64,000 nt of DNA. Origin: Clostridium sp. 1001271B_151109_B4. Lineage in GTDB: Bacteria > Bacillota > Clostridia > Clostridiales > Clostridiaceae. The position numbers were made by a program, and so were the translations under genes. Below the pieces are notes generated by a model, which was not told where the DNA came from, ran no database searches, and worked only from the letters and a program-made list of their open reading frames with translations. This document shows positions 1 to 9,153 of the stretch, piece by piece. The stretch is taken from NCBI RefSeq assembly GCF_015670405.1, contig NZ_JADPBQ010000010.1:62001-126000 (forward strand), in the 5' to 3' direction. Each line of letters begins with the position of its first letter. Positions within the stretch are counted from its first letter, which is position 1.

Positions 1-844
1 GTGAAATATTAAATTTAAACTTACCTATATAGTCACTTATAGTAGGCTCACCCCACAATGTTATACACTCTTGACCTAATATTACATTTGTTGGTTTAGA
101 GTTAATATTTTGAACTATACTTTTAATTCCAGGTATATTATCAACCATTAATTTTATAAATTCATCTTTGTTTGGCAACTTAGCTCCATTTGTAACTAAT
201 ACAACCATTACTTCATTAGTTGTAAATCCACGTCTAATCATTATATGTCTAAGTATTCCGCTTTCATCATACTTGCCATCAACATTATATGGTTTTATGT
301 CATTCTTTTTAATCCATTCTCTAGTCAATTTAACTACTTTATCAGCAACTTCATCTTGAATTAAACATGTTTCCATATCTATTATTTCATGACTTCTTGG
401 TGCAAAGAATCCTATTTTTAATTCTCCATTAACTATTCCAATAGGTAATTGAACTTTATTTCTATATCTCCAAGGCTCTTCCATTCCTAATGGGAACTTT
501 ACTATACTTTCATCTAATTTTCCTATTTTAGTTATACAATCCTTCACTCTTTCAAACTTAAAGTTTAACTGTTCTTTATATGTAGAATGTTGAAGTTTAC
601 AACCACCACATCTTTTATGTAAATCACACTTTGCCTCACATCTTTCTGGAGATGCTTCAATTATGTCAATTAATTTTCCAAACGCAAATTTTTTATTAAC
701 TTTTACTATTCTTACTTTAACTTTTTCACCCTTTAATGCACCTTCAATAAATATTGGAAAAGTACCCTCTACCTTTGCTATTCCTTCACCTTCATACCCT
801 TGAGCAATTATATTTAATATATATTCTTTATTTTTCTCTATCAA
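1..844 (-). CDS. rlmCD: 23S rRNA (uracil-5-)-methyltransferase, RlmCD/RumA type, partial (3' end outside window)
   Basis: SAM-dependent enzyme of the TrmA/RumA family that makes 5-methyluridine in 23S rRNA. The 281 visible residues hold an N-terminal TRAM domain ([10 protein letters not shown] near residue 17, then a beta-rich stretch to about residue 60), an iron-sulfur cysteine cluster (CEAKC...CGGC, residues about 73-88) and the start of the central domain ([10 protein letters not shown]). The catalytic methyltransferase part lies beyond the left edge. The start is a TTG at 842-844 preceded by GGTGAT; no better-placed ATG exists. Which uracil(s) it modifies cannot be told from this fragment. 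Confidence 0.9.
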   Translation of the reverse strand, partial: MIEKNKEYILNIIAQGYEGEGIAKVEGTFPIFIEGALKGEKVKVRIVKVNKKFAFGKLIDIIEASPERCEAKCDLHKRCGGCKLQHSTYKEQLNFKFERVKDCITKIGKLDESIVKFPLGMEEPWRYRNKVQLPIGIVNGELKIGFFAPRSHEIIDMETCLIQDEVADKVVKLTREWIKKNDIKPYNVDGKYDESGILRHIMIRRGFTTNEVMVVLVTNGAKLPNKDEFIKLMVDNIPGIKSIVQNINSKPTNVILGQECITLWGEPTISDYIGKFKFNIS

Positions 845-1009
845 ATTTATCACCTATCAATCTTATATTTTATCATGTTAGTTAACATTGGCTACAAATT
901 TATTTATATATTGTAATATCTCATATCATTATATACTATACTTATTAATTATTCTATCTACAACTTAGATCTATAAATTGACTCAAAATGCTAACTTCTG
1001 TTTTTGAGC

Positions 1010-1033
1010 AAAAAAAGAGCACCTTTCGGTGCT
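1010..1033 (-). terminator. Rho-independent terminator between pyk and rlmCD
   Basis: A 6-bp GC-rich stem (AGCACC / GGTGCT) with a GAAA tetraloop is followed on the minus strand by seven T. It lies about 170 bp before the rlmCD start and after a possible TATAAT box at 1098-1103, so it could end a short RNA or act as an attenuator. Confidence 0.75.
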
Positions 1034-1091
1034 AAATAAGGAATCAGTTGCCACACTGTACCATTTTAATCTCTCTACGAAATTTCATGAT
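1010..1091 (-). ncRNA. Candidate small RNA or leader between pyk and rlmCD
   Basis: The 478-bp gap between rlmCD and pyk contains no convincing ORF. On the minus strand a TATAAT box (1098-1103) with no clear -35 precedes about 80 nt that end in a tetraloop terminator (1010-1033). Inside is a second small hairpin, CAGT-GTGGCA-ACTG (about 1044-1057). This arrangement suits either an independent sRNA or a terminated leader of rlmCD. I could not match it to a riboswitch class: TGGTAC recalls a T-box antiterminator, but the rest of the T-box consensus is absent. Confidence 0.3.
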
Positions 1092-1280
1092 ATTAACATT
1101 ATAGCCTAAAATCCTAATCTTATTTGTGAACATTTTGTTAACTTTTTATTTTTTTGCTTTTTTTGATGGTTTTTCTTGCAGTTTTTAGATCTATTTTGCT
1201 TTTCATTGAATTATTTTATTCATTTTTTCTTCATGATATAGTTTAAATAATAAAATATCTTTTCATAACCTCTATAAAAA

Positions 1281-1314
1281 AAATAAGAAGTGTAAATTTA
1301 CACTTCTTATTTTA
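1281..1314. terminator. Terminator after pyk (symmetric)
   Basis: Perfect 34-nt palindrome (AAAATAAGAAGTGTAAA and its complement) ending 7 bp from the pyk stop codon, with T-rich flanks on both sides, so it may work in both directions. Confidence 0.75.
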
Positions 1315-1321
1315 TGTTAAA

Positions 1322-2734
1322 TTATTCTACTACGCTTACTTTTAAAAGATTAGTTGATCCAACTTTATCTAATCCAGCAGCTATTACAACTGTGTCTCCA
1401 GCATTAGCAAATCCATTTTCAACAGCTATCTTAGTAGCATTAGCCATCATAGCATCTGTTGAATTTTGGTCTTCAGCAACTACTGGGTAAACTCCAAAGC
1501 AGAATGCTAAGCTCTTAGCAACTTTTTCACTTGGAGTTACAGCTACGATTGGGCATTCTGGTCTGCATTGAGAAATTCTTCTTGCAGTTGATCCACTCTT
1601 AGTTGAAGAAACTATTGCAGCAGCATTTAATTCGTTAGCAGCATTACAAGCAGCTCTTGAAATAACTCCTGATACAGCTGGAATATGAGCCTTAGCTCTT
1701 GAAACAGCTGTTTCATAGTTTAATTTACTTTCAGCTTCAACAGCTATTTTAGCCATTGTTTGAACTGATTCTACTGGCCAATCTCCATTAGCTGATTCTC
1801 CAGATAACATGATTGCATCTGTTCCATCAAATATAGCATTAGCTACGTCAGAAACTTCTGCTCTTGTTGGTCTTGGGTTTCTCATCATAGAATCTAACAT
1901 TTGAGTTGCAGTTACAACTGGCTTTCCAGCATCGTTACATTTTTCGATCATCATCTTTTGAACAGCTGGTAACTTTTCAAATGGAATTTCAACTCCTAAA
2001 TCTCCTCTAGCAACCATTAATCCGTCAGAAACTGCTAATATTGAATCTATGTTATCAACACCTTCTTGGTTTTCGATCTTAGAGATGATTTGGATGTGTT
2101 CTCCACCATTTTCGTTTAATATTTGTCTGATTGTTTCAACGTCTGAAGCTTTTCTTATGAATGAAGCAGCTACAGCATTTACTCCTATTTCACAACCGAA
2201 TTTTAAATCAGCTATATCTTTTTCAGTTAAAGCTGGTAATTTGATTGAAACTCCAGGAACGTTAACTCCTTTGTGAGTTGCAACGAATCCAGTGTTTTGT
2301 ACTGTACAGTGAATTTTGTTTCCTTCGATTGATTCAACTGTTAATCCTACTAAACCGTCATCGATAAGGATAGTATCTCCTGGTTTAACGTCATTAGCTA
2401 ACCCAGCATATGTTACTGAACACTCTTCAGTGTTACCAATAACATCTCCACCTGCATGTACAGTGAATTTAGCTCCTGCTTGTAATTCAACTTTCTTAGG
2501 ATCAAATTTACCAGTTCTTATTTCTGGTCCTTTTGTATCTAACATAACAGCGATTTCTTTGTTGTACTTCTTAGCTAATTCCTTAACTAAGTTAATTCTT
2601 GCTGCATGTTCTTCGTGATCTCCGTGAGAGAAGTTATGTCTTGAAACGTTCATTCCTGCTTCGATTATTTGTGATAATATTTCTGGCTTTTCACTAGCTG
2701 GACCGATAGTGCAAATCATTTTAGTCTTTCTCAT
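1322..2734 (-). CDS. pyk: Pyruvate kinase
   Basis: Converts phosphoenolpyruvate and ADP to pyruvate and ATP, the last ATP-yielding step of glycolysis. At 470 residues it has the short form typical of clostridial enzymes, without the extra C-terminal PEP-utiliser domain of Bacillus. Seen: N-terminal TKMICTIGPAS, the barrel with MLDTKGPEIRTG, the active-site signature around ISKIENQEG (lysine and glutamate), MVARGDLGVE, and the DGTDAIMLSGESA motif, followed by the allosteric C domain. Start ATG 2734 has AGGAG upstream. It lies 67 bp behind pfkA and is probably cotranscribed with it; a strong palindromic terminator follows. Confidence 0.97.
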   Translation of the reverse strand: MRKTKMICTIGPASEKPEILSQIIEAGMNVSRHNFSHGDHEEHAARINLVKELAKKYNKEIAVMLDTKGPEIRTGKFDPKKVELQAGAKFTVHAGGDVIGNTEECSVTYAGLANDVKPGDTILIDDGLVGLTVESIEGNKIHCTVQNTGFVATHKGVNVPGVSIKLPALTEKDIADLKFGCEIGVNAVAASFIRKASDVETIRQILNENGGEHIQIISKIENQEGVDNIDSILAVSDGLMVARGDLGVEIPFEKLPAVQKMMIEKCNDAGKPVVTATQMLDSMMRNPRPTRAEVSDVANAIFDGTDAIMLSGESANGDWPVESVQTMAKIAVEAESKLNYETAVSRAKAHIPAVSGVISRAACNAANELNAAAIVSSTKSGSTARRISQCRPECPIVAVTPSEKVAKSLAFCFGVYPVVAEDQNSTDAMMANATKIAVENGFANAGDTVVIAAGLDKVGSTNLLKVSVVE

Positions 2735-2801
2735 TTAAAACTCTCCTTCTAATATCTAATTTAATGTATTTTAAAATAAAATATTGGCAATATTAATTAA
2801 A

Positions 2802-3761
2802 TTATTTAGAAATTTCTTCTGAAATCTCATATAACTTTTCATCAAATGTTCTGTCTAATGCTAGAGCTTCATCTATATCTTGGTCAAAGATTTGATTATT
2901 CTTTATACCAACAACTTTTGAAGTTTTACCTTCCATTAAAAGTTCAATTGCTTTTGAACCCATTCTTGAAGCTAATACTCTATCAAAAGCACTTGGAGCT
3001 CCACCTCTTTGGATGTGTCCTAATACAGTTGCTCTTGTTTCAATTCCAGTTTGAGCTTCAATATATTTAGCTAATTCAGAAGCTCCACCAACACCTTCAG
3101 CAAGTAATACTAAATTATGCATTTTTCCAGCTTTCTTACCTTCTAAGATAACTTTGCATAATTCATCTTTATCATATCCTTTTTCTGGTGTAATGATGTA
3201 TTCAGCTCCACAAGCTACACCTGTGTGAAGAGCAATATCTCCACAATTTCTACCCATAACTTCTACGATAGAAACTCTTTCGTGAGAAGTTGATGTATCT
3301 CTTATTTTATCTATAGCTTCAACTACAGTATTTAACGCTGTATCAAATCCTATTGTATAATCAGTGTAAATTAAGTCATTATCGATTGTACCAGGTAAAC
3401 CAATAGTTTTAACTCCTAATTTTGATAATAATTTAGCACCAGTGAAAGATCCATCTCCACCAATAACTACTAAAGCTTCTACACCATTATCAGCAAGAAT
3501 TTTTACCGCTTCTTTTCTTACTTCTTCTTGTTTGAATTCTACACATCTAGCAGTTCTTAAAATAGTACCGCCTCTTTGAATTATATCTGAAACAGATGAT
3601 CTATTCATTGGGAATAACTCACCATTTATTAATCCAGCATACCCTCTTTGTACTCCCATAACTTCAATACCATTATGTATTGCAGTTCTTACTACTGCTC
3701 TTATCGCAGCATTCATTCCTGGAGCATCTCCACCACTTGTTAAAACAGCTATTTTTTTCAT
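2802..3761 (-). CDS. pfkA: ATP-dependent 6-phosphofructokinase
   Basis: Phosphorylates fructose 6-phosphate, the committed step of glycolysis. 319 residues, the usual bacterial PfkA length. Seen: [14 protein letters not shown] at the N-terminus (ATP site), GGDGSFTGA, the catalytic GTIDNDL motif, and [12 protein letters not shown]. The reading frame extends 15 codons further upstream, but the ATG at 3759-3761 follows an excellent GAGGAGG site and begins with the family-typical [11 protein letters not shown], so it is the start. The pfkA-pyk pair downstream of dnaE is a common Firmicutes arrangement. A gap of 474 bp separates it from dnaE and holds its own promoter candidates. Confidence 0.97.
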   Translation of the reverse strand: MKKIAVLTSGGDAPGMNAAIRAVVRTAIHNGIEVMGVQRGYAGLINGELFPMNRSSVSDIIQRGGTILRTARCVEFKQEEVRKEAVKILADNGVEALVVIGGDGSFTGAKLLSKLGVKTIGLPGTIDNDLIYTDYTIGFDTALNTVVEAIDKIRDTSTSHERVSIVEVMGRNCGDIALHTGVACGAEYIITPEKGYDKDELCKVILEGKKAGKMHNLVLLAEGVGGASELAKYIEAQTGIETRATVLGHIQRGGAPSAFDRVLASRMGSKAIELLMEGKTSKVVGIKNNQIFDQDIDEALALDRTFDEKLYEISEEISK

Positions 3762-4039
3762 AAAATATTCCTCCTCGAAACTACTAAGGACTCTGCATGT
3801 CCACACACTTTGAAATATTCCTTATTATTCTTTTATTGTTAAACTTTTTACCACCTTTTTTATTTTACTTGTAATCTCTTCTTATTGCAACTAAAATAAA
3901 TATTCTTATGTCTAATTTTATCGTTTATTTACATTATTACCTGTTTATTTTGCCCTTAATCAATTAAAATTATATAAATATTTTTTATTTTTGTAGCTTT
4001 ACACATATTTCAATATTATCACTTTTTTTATTATTTTTC

Positions 4040-4085
4040 ATTATAAAATAGAAATTTACACCAAACTTTGTTATATAATTAACAT
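4040..4085 (-). promoter_or_regulatory. Candidate promoter of pfkA-pyk with Rex-like palindrome
   Basis: In the 474-bp gap between dnaE and pfkA, a TATAAT box (4040-4045, minus strand) lies just downstream of TTGTTATATAATTAACAT (4068-4085). This resembles the redox regulator Rex consensus TTGTTAAnnnnTTAACAA at most positions and would overlap the -35 region. The -35 itself is poor, and the implied 5' UTR would be about 270 nt. The rest of the gap is AT-rich with no ORF. Confidence 0.3.
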
Positions 4086-4180
4086 ACTTTTAACGCTAAT
4101 TATGGATATTTTTGGTTTAAATTTGTAATGAAAAACTTTAATTTTTATTATTCTTTTGTGAAATGTTCCAAATTTTAAAA

Positions 4181-4228
4181 AAAAATATTATCTTGCTCAA
4201 GAATTTTTCCACAAGATAATATTTTTTT
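4181..4228 (-). terminator. Terminator after dnaE
   Basis: A 12-bp stem (AATATTATCTTG / CAAGATAATATT) with a 16-nt loop, followed by a T-run on the minus strand, begins a few bases after the dnaE stop codon. Confidence 0.85.
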
Positions 4229-4235
4229 AACAATT

Positions 4236-5453
4236 TTATTCTACAACTTTAACATTTGAATCACCAAAAACTTTTTTTAATTCAAATACTACTTCACTAT
4301 TTAAGTCAACCCACATATGTCGTGGCATTCTGTAATTTTTTCTATCATTGGCAGTAAATACATATAAAGCAGAATCACCTTTATATTCAGAAACTACATC
4401 AATTAGTTTAGGCTTCATCTCTTTAGCCATTTGTAAATCATCAACTCTTATATACACTTTATCACTATTTACTTTTTCTAAAGGTTCTATACTTTCACAA
4501 ATAAGTTTTGGTTCTTCATCTTCTTTTATATTAACCCTACCATTAATAACTACCATGGAATCTAAATTAATTAAATTTCTAACTTTGTCTAATGTTTTAG
4601 GGAAAACAACTACTTCAATAACTCCAGTTAAATCCTCTAGCTTTAAGAAGGCCATTATTGAGTTATTTCTAGTTACCTTTTGATTTACCTCTGCTAATAT
4701 TCCTCCCAATATTACTCTTTGATTATCTTGAATTAAGTGATCATCATCTCCTAATCCATCCATAATAGCTTCATATGATTGGAATATAGTTTCAACAGTA
4801 GTCGATGTCATCATCTTTAAACTTTTTTCGTATTCATCTAAAGGATGACCTGATATATAAAGTCCTGTCATTTCCTTTTCCATTGATAATAAATTATTTT
4901 TTGCAAACTCTTTTATATCTGGATATTTTATTTCAGGCTCCTTTATACTCTCCTCTGCTATACCAAAAAGGCTAATTTGCCCATCTATATTTCTCTTTTT
5001 TTCATTATATATGCTATCCATTACTTTTTCATAAACAGCTAGTAATTTTGATCTGTATATTTTAAACTCATCAAAAGCACCTGCTTTTATTAAGCTTTCT
5101 ACAGCCCTTTTATTTATTGTTGATAAATCTATCTTACTAATGAAATCAACTAAAGACTCAAAGTTGCCTTTGCTTTTTCTAGCCTCAACTATTCCATCAA
5201 CAACATTTACTCCAACATTTTTTATTGCTGCAAGACCAAATCTTATACTGTTTCCTTTTACAGTAAACTTTGAATAGCTTTCGTTTATATTTGGAGGTAA
5301 CACTTGTATACCTAAGCTTTCTGCAAACTTTGTATAATGTGCTACTTTTTCACTTGTTCCCATAACAGAATTAACCATTGCTGCTATGGTTTCTACTGGA
5401 TAGTAATGCATTAAGTATGCTGTCTGATAGCCTATTACTGCATAGGCTGCTGC
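4236..5453 (-). CDS. dnaE: DNA polymerase III alpha subunit DnaE, exon 3 of 3
   Basis: C-terminal 405 residues of DnaE. The true exon begins with the codons for AAAYAVIGYQTAYL, which directly continue FNKSH of exon 2. The stretch MKVRVVK that precedes it in an open frame is intron sequence. Content: end of the fingers domain, the tandem helix-hairpin-helix region (FISKIDLSTINKRAVESLI), the beta-binding and linker region, an OB-fold (VILGGILAEVNQKVTRNN to about IEVVVFPKTL) and the tau-binding tail. The 405 residues after the intron equal what other DnaE proteins carry there, so nothing is missing. Confidence 0.92.
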   Translation of the reverse strand, partial: AAAYAVIGYQTAYLMHYYPVETIAAMVNSVMGTSEKVAHYTKFAESLGIQVLPPNINESYSKFTVKGNSIRFGLAAIKNVGVNVVDGIVEARKSKGNFESLVDFISKIDLSTINKRAVESLIKAGAFDEFKIYRSKLLAVYEKVMDSIYNEKKRNIDGQISLFGIAEESIKEPEIKYPDIKEFAKNNLLSMEKEMTGLYISGHPLDEYEKSLKMMTSTTVETIFQSYEAIMDGLGDDDHLIQDNQRVILGGILAEVNQKVTRNNSIMAFLKLEDLTGVIEVVVFPKTLDKVRNLINLDSMVVINGRVNIKEDEEPKLICESIEPLEKVNSDKVYIRVDDLQMAKEMKPKLIDVVSEYKGDSALYVFTANDRKNYRMPRHMWVDLNSEVVFELKKVFGDSNVKVVE

Positions 5454-6892
5454 CTTTACTACTCTTACTTTCATAAGCCTTTATAAAATAAAGTTGTAGT
5501 CTGGACTATACCATATACTAATTTATTTAGTATCTCCTATTATAGTCTCTGAGCGTCTTTCATAATAATAATTTATATTTTCTTTCCATTCCAAAAGGTT
5601 TATTATATACCTTATTTTTTAAAACTTCTAAATTATATTTTTTTGCACTTCTTATAATATAAATTCCGTTAAATTCATTGGTTATAAATCTTGCCTCTAA
5701 GTCCTCAAATCCTAAATATATTAGTGCTTTCTTACACCATTTTATAAATTCATTAGATGCAGATGAAATAAAAAACTCTCTTCCGTCTTTTCTTATCCAA
5801 CCATCTCCATCTATTATTCCCCTTACTATATACGATAAATACTTTATTTCACCATCATATAAATCAGGACCTATTAAAGAAAATGTTTTTTTTGCAGTAA
5901 CACCTAACCTTTTCATTTCTTCTAATAATTTTCGACCATATAAAATAATTCTATATTTGTCCTTATATTCAGATTTTATTACTTTATAACTTACATTTAA
6001 GTATTTACTTAAAAATTCAATTACATCTTTATCAGCTAAGTCTATTCCAACGTATCCTCTTTCTTCATTAACATATCCATCTGTTAATATTAATCCTAAA
6101 AAATATGCTTTATATTCATCATCTATAACTTTCATTGAAAACTTACTATAAGCTTTATTTTCACTTTGCACTTCATTCCAATTTCTTCTCTCGATATTAA
6201 ACTTATCAAGCTTTTGTAAAATAGAGTTTCTTGTTTTATATCCATAAATTTTAGATATCTCATTAGCTGTAAACCCTTGCTTATATAATTTTATAATATC
6301 ATGTTCATCATTTCTATCAATAAATGATTGTTTATACATATTTTGGGTCTCTTTTTTTATTCTATTTCTACATGCAAAATCTCTTATTCTACTAACAGTC
6401 AAATTATATCCATACTTTTCATTTAAATATATAACTAACTTTTCTGTATTTATATATTTTTTATATAAATACAGAATCTTCTTTTTATCTACTTCACTAT
6501 ATTTTTCATAATTAATCGGAATTTTATTAATAATAATCTTTAATTCTATAATAGTACAATTAATATCGTAAACTTCTTTTAACGTTCTTTTTATTTCTCT
6601 TTCATTTACTCTATTAGTTCTTAATTTGTATATAATTTTTAAAGTTCTATTATTCATATAAACTATCACCTTAGAAATTTCGTTGCTGATTATCCATTTT
6701 TATTTTACCCACCATGTAAAACAACTATACTTAGGGTCTCCCCATATATAATCTATTTAGTTTTTTCTGCATTTCTGCCACATTCACGCATATCTTTTCA
6801 AATTACGTTGTAGTCTAAATAGCTTTAGGAACTTCCAGCAATTTAAGGAGTTTTCAATATAAATTTCTTTATATTGCCACACTTTCTATTTT
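5454..6892 (-). mobile_element. Group I intron 2 in dnaE (LAGLIDADG type)
   Basis: 1439-nt intron between TCCCAT (exon 2) and GCAGCAGCC (exon 3); the intron ends in G and the 5' exon ends in T, as group I splicing requires. Minus-strand helices found by eye: P1 CCAT with GTGG (terminal U.G), P3 CTCCT (6846-6850) / AGGAG (5534-5538), P4 TTGCTG (6836-6841) / CAGCAA (6683-6688), P5 extension CTATTTAG (6815-6822) / CTAAATAG (6753-6760), P7 GACTA (5543-5547) / TAGTC (5504-5508), and P8 ATACTAA / TTAGTAT. The R element TCAGAGACTATA and the S element match the class consensus. The endonuclease gene fills the P6 loop. Joining the exons keeps the frame exactly. Confidence 0.92.
5560..6657 (-). CDS. 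LAGLIDADG homing endonuclease of dnaE intron 2
   Basis: 365 residues from ATG 6657, which follows AAGGTGAT; the upstream in-frame GTG at 6669 is itself part of that ribosome binding site. Two LAGLIDADG helices are visible, YFLGLILTDGYV (about residues 185-196) and IVRGIIDGDGWI (about 277-288), so a single chain should fold as a pseudodimer with one acidic residue per helix at the active sites. The N-terminal 160 residues look like tandem helix-turn-helix modules (for example GFTANEISKIYGY) that would extend DNA contacts. It is encoded in the P6 loop. Expected role: cut intronless dnaE alleles at the FNKSH codons and so spread the intron. Confidence 0.9.
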   Translation of the reverse strand: MNNRTLKIIYKLRTNRVNEREIKRTLKEVYDINCTIIELKIIINKIPINYEKYSEVDKKKILYLYKKYINTEKLVIYLNEKYGYNLTVSRIRDFACRNRIKKETQNMYKQSFIDRNDEHDIIKLYKQGFTANEISKIYGYKTRNSILQKLDKFNIERRNWNEVQSENKAYSKFSMKVIDDEYKAYFLGLILTDGYVNEERGYVGIDLADKDVIEFLSKYLNVSYKVIKSEYKDKYRIILYGRKLLEEMKRLGVTAKKTFSLIGPDLYDGEIKYLSYIVRGIIDGDGWIRKDGREFFISSASNEFIKWCKKALIYLGFEDLEARFITNEFNGIYIIRSAKKYNLEVLKNKVYNKPFGMERKYKLLL

Positions 6893-7966
6893 ATGGGATT
6901 TATTAAAAGCATACGAAGCAAAATCCATCATCTGATCGAAAATTTCATTTGCTGCTTTTTCACTTATGCCATTTCTCAGACAACCTGGTACTTCTACATT
7001 ACCATTTTCATCTACTATTCCATATATAAAATTCTTTCTTTCTTGCTCCATGACACTGTGCTTTTTCTTTGACATGGCTCTTCTAACCATATCACTTCTT
7101 CCAAGTGAGTATCCACCTAGATCTCTAACAATCTGCATAACTTGCTCTTGATATACCATTACCCCATATGTGACATCCAGTATACTTTCAAGTTCTGGTG
7201 TCTCATAACGCACACTGTCTTTATTTCTTTTACCTTCTATATATCTCGGAATCTCCGCCATAGGACCTGGTCTATATAAAGATATACCGGCTATAATATC
7301 TTCCAGGCAATCTGGCTTAAGTTCCTTCATGAATGATGTCATTCCTGGAGATTCTAATTGGAATACACCAGCTGTTTTTCCTTCACCAATCATGTTATAT
7401 ACATTTTTATCTTCAAAATCTATTTTATCTAAATCAATATCTATTCCTTGGTTTTCTTTAATCATCTTAACAGCATCACTCATAACCGTTAATGTTCTTA
7501 ACCCAAGGAAATCCATCTTTAGAAGTCCAAGCTCTTCTAATGTTGTCATATCAAATTGAGTTACTATCATTTCATCATTTCTTTGAAGTGGTACATATTC
7601 AACTAATGGCTTTGAAGCTATAACTACACCAGCTGCATGAGTTGATGAATGCCTTGGTAACCCTTCTAGAGTTTTACTAACATCTATTAATGTTTTCACT
7701 CTTTCTTCTGTATCATATGCTGCCTTAAGCTCTGGATTTAAATCTAATGCCTTTTCTATTGTGATTCCAAGCATTGTAGGAATCATTTTAGCTATTCTAT
7801 CTACTTCTCCATATGAATAGTTCATAGCTCTTCCTACGTCTCTTAAACACAATCTAGCCGCCATTGTACCAAAGGTAATTATCTGTGATACATTTTTAAC
7901 TCCATACTTTTCAACAACATAATCTATTACTTCCTGTCTTCTTTCATAACAAAAATCCGAATCTAT
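6893..7966 (-). CDS. dnaE: DNA polymerase III alpha subunit DnaE, exon 2 of 3
   Basis: 358 codons starting IDSDFCYERRQEVIDYV and ending FASYAFNKSH, holding most of the palm and the fingers. The first codons contain the second catalytic aspartate of the PDxD pair; the third metal ligand is expected near PDCLEDIIAGISLYRPGPM. The exon reads in phase 0 at both ends, so both introns lie between codons. Only the part from MAARLCLRD onward begins with a methionine, which would make an automated annotation call a separate short protein here, with six intron-encoded residues (KIESVAI minus one) added before a stop. Confidence 0.93.
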
Positions 7967-9153
7967 CTATTACTACCCTCTCTTTCGAGATACTTAAACA
8001 CTACTTTTGTAGTGGGTATAGACTATATCTTCACCCACCGACCTTTATACGGTTTGGGCTGCCCCACTTCGCTATGTTTCATAAACATAGCTACGTCCCC
8101 TCGGACTAGTCGTTGAACGTTTCCCTATTCAGGACTTCGCTGCTTATTACCCAATCTATTAATTTTTCAACATTCACGTTTAAGCTTATTTCATCTTTAC
8201 GTTGTAGTATCAATAGCTCTAAGGGCTTTCAAGCAATTCGAGGCTCTTTAAGTATATTATTTCTAATATACACGACTATTAAGTTAAAATGTAGATTTCA
8301 AATTTATATATTTGATATATTTTCTATCTAGATAAATTGTAGAATTATCATATAAATAACTCATTATATTGAATGTTTTTAAACGCCCACCGTAACTTAT
8401 ATAATAGTTATTTTTCTCATCATTATATCTTTTAAATAATCTTTTATTATACTTATATTCAGAAACTGTGTTAAAGATATCTACTATCTCTTCTAGGAAC
8501 TCTTTAGTTCCACAAAACTTAAAATTTATAGAATTACTCGATAACACTAAACTTCCATCTCCATCAAAATATCCTCTAATAAAATGTCTATATAAATCTC
8601 TATTTAATATTTTTATACTTGGGAATGTCAGTTTTAATGACTTATTAGCTATAACACCTTTTTCCTTTATATCTTTAACTAATTTTTCGCTATTTATTAA
8701 TATTCTACAATATTTGCAACTACCATAAACCGAGTTAGATACATACGATTTAATTTTATAATCTGAACCTATACATTTCTTGAATTTTTCTAAATGCATC
8801 CTATCTAAATTAGCTAATGCTATTCCCAATTTGCTTCCAGTTACGTATCCATCTGCATAAATAAACCCTAACCAATATGCTTTTTCTTCAGTATCTATTT
8901 CCGAAAAATAATCATCATTCACCGAATAAACTAAATGACTATCCCTTAAATTTCTAGTACTAACTTTCCATCTTTTTAATGCATCATAGATACCACATAA
9001 ACTACATCCAAGTTTATCTGCAATTTTACTACATGATAATTTTTCATCAATATATAAATTTATAATTTCAGCCTTATAATTATCCAACTCATATCGCTTC
9101 AAAATTCTACACTCCTAAGAATTTAATATATTCTTAGTATAAACTTCTTTTTA
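7967..9153 (-). mobile_element. Group I intron 1 in dnaE (LAGLIDADG type)
   Basis: 1187-nt intron between ATGCCAGAT (exon 1) and ATAGATTCGGAT (exon 2); 5' exon ends in T, intron ends in G. Minus-strand helices: P3 CCTCG (8239-8243) / CGAGG (8099-8103), P4 TGCTT (8231-8235) / AAGCA (8141-8145), P5 extension CTATT (8212-8216) / AATAG (8156-8160), short P6 TCCT / AGGGA, P7 GACTA (8107-8111) / TAGTC (8021-8025); the S element reads AAGATATAGTC. The endonuclease gene sits 5' of the core, between the P2-like hairpin and P3, unlike intron 2. Intron codon 1 is TAA in frame, so unspliced RNA ends translation at once. The ACTACAACGTAA block in the P5 region is shared with intron 2. Confidence 0.92.
8284..9102 (-). 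CDS. LAGLIDADG homing endonuclease of dnaE intron 1
   Basis: 272 residues from a TTG start with AGGAG 9 bp upstream. An N-terminal helix-turn-helix (about residues 10-48, KLSCSKIADKLGCSLCGIYD) precedes two LAGLIDADG helices, YWLGFIYADGYV (about 77-88) and FIRGYFDGDGSL (about 174-185). The ribosome binding site lies at the edge of a hairpin (CTAAGAAT / ATTCTTAG, about 9110-9135), so translation may be limited by RNA folding. The expected target is the PDID catalytic codons of intronless dnaE. It is shorter than the intron 2 enzyme and shares only the family motifs with it, which suggests independent capture. Confidence 0.9.
   Translation of the reverse strand: MKRYELDNYKAEIINLYIDEKLSCSKIADKLGCSLCGIYDALKRWKVSTRNLRDSHLVYSVNDDYFSEIDTEEKAYWLGFIYADGYVTGSKLGIALANLDRMHLEKFKKCIGSDYKIKSYVSNSVYGSCKYCRILINSEKLVKDIKEKGVIANKSLKLTFPSIKILNRDLYRHFIRGYFDGDGSLVLSSNSINFKFCGTKEFLEEIVDIFNTVSEYKYNKRLFKRYNDEKNNYYISYGGRLKTFNIMSYLYDNSTIYLDRKYIKYINLKSTF

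Noticed and set aside
1038-1091. T-box riboswitch upstream of rlmCD
   Set aside because: Only TGGTAC recalls the antiterminator; the specifier loop, AGTA bulge and full AGGGTGGNACCGCG block are missing.
2049-2618. Plus-strand ORFs opposite pyk (75 and 100 codons)
   Set aside because: They lack ribosome sites and lie antisense to a strongly conserved gene. The same applies to the other plus-strand ORFs opposite minus-strand genes.
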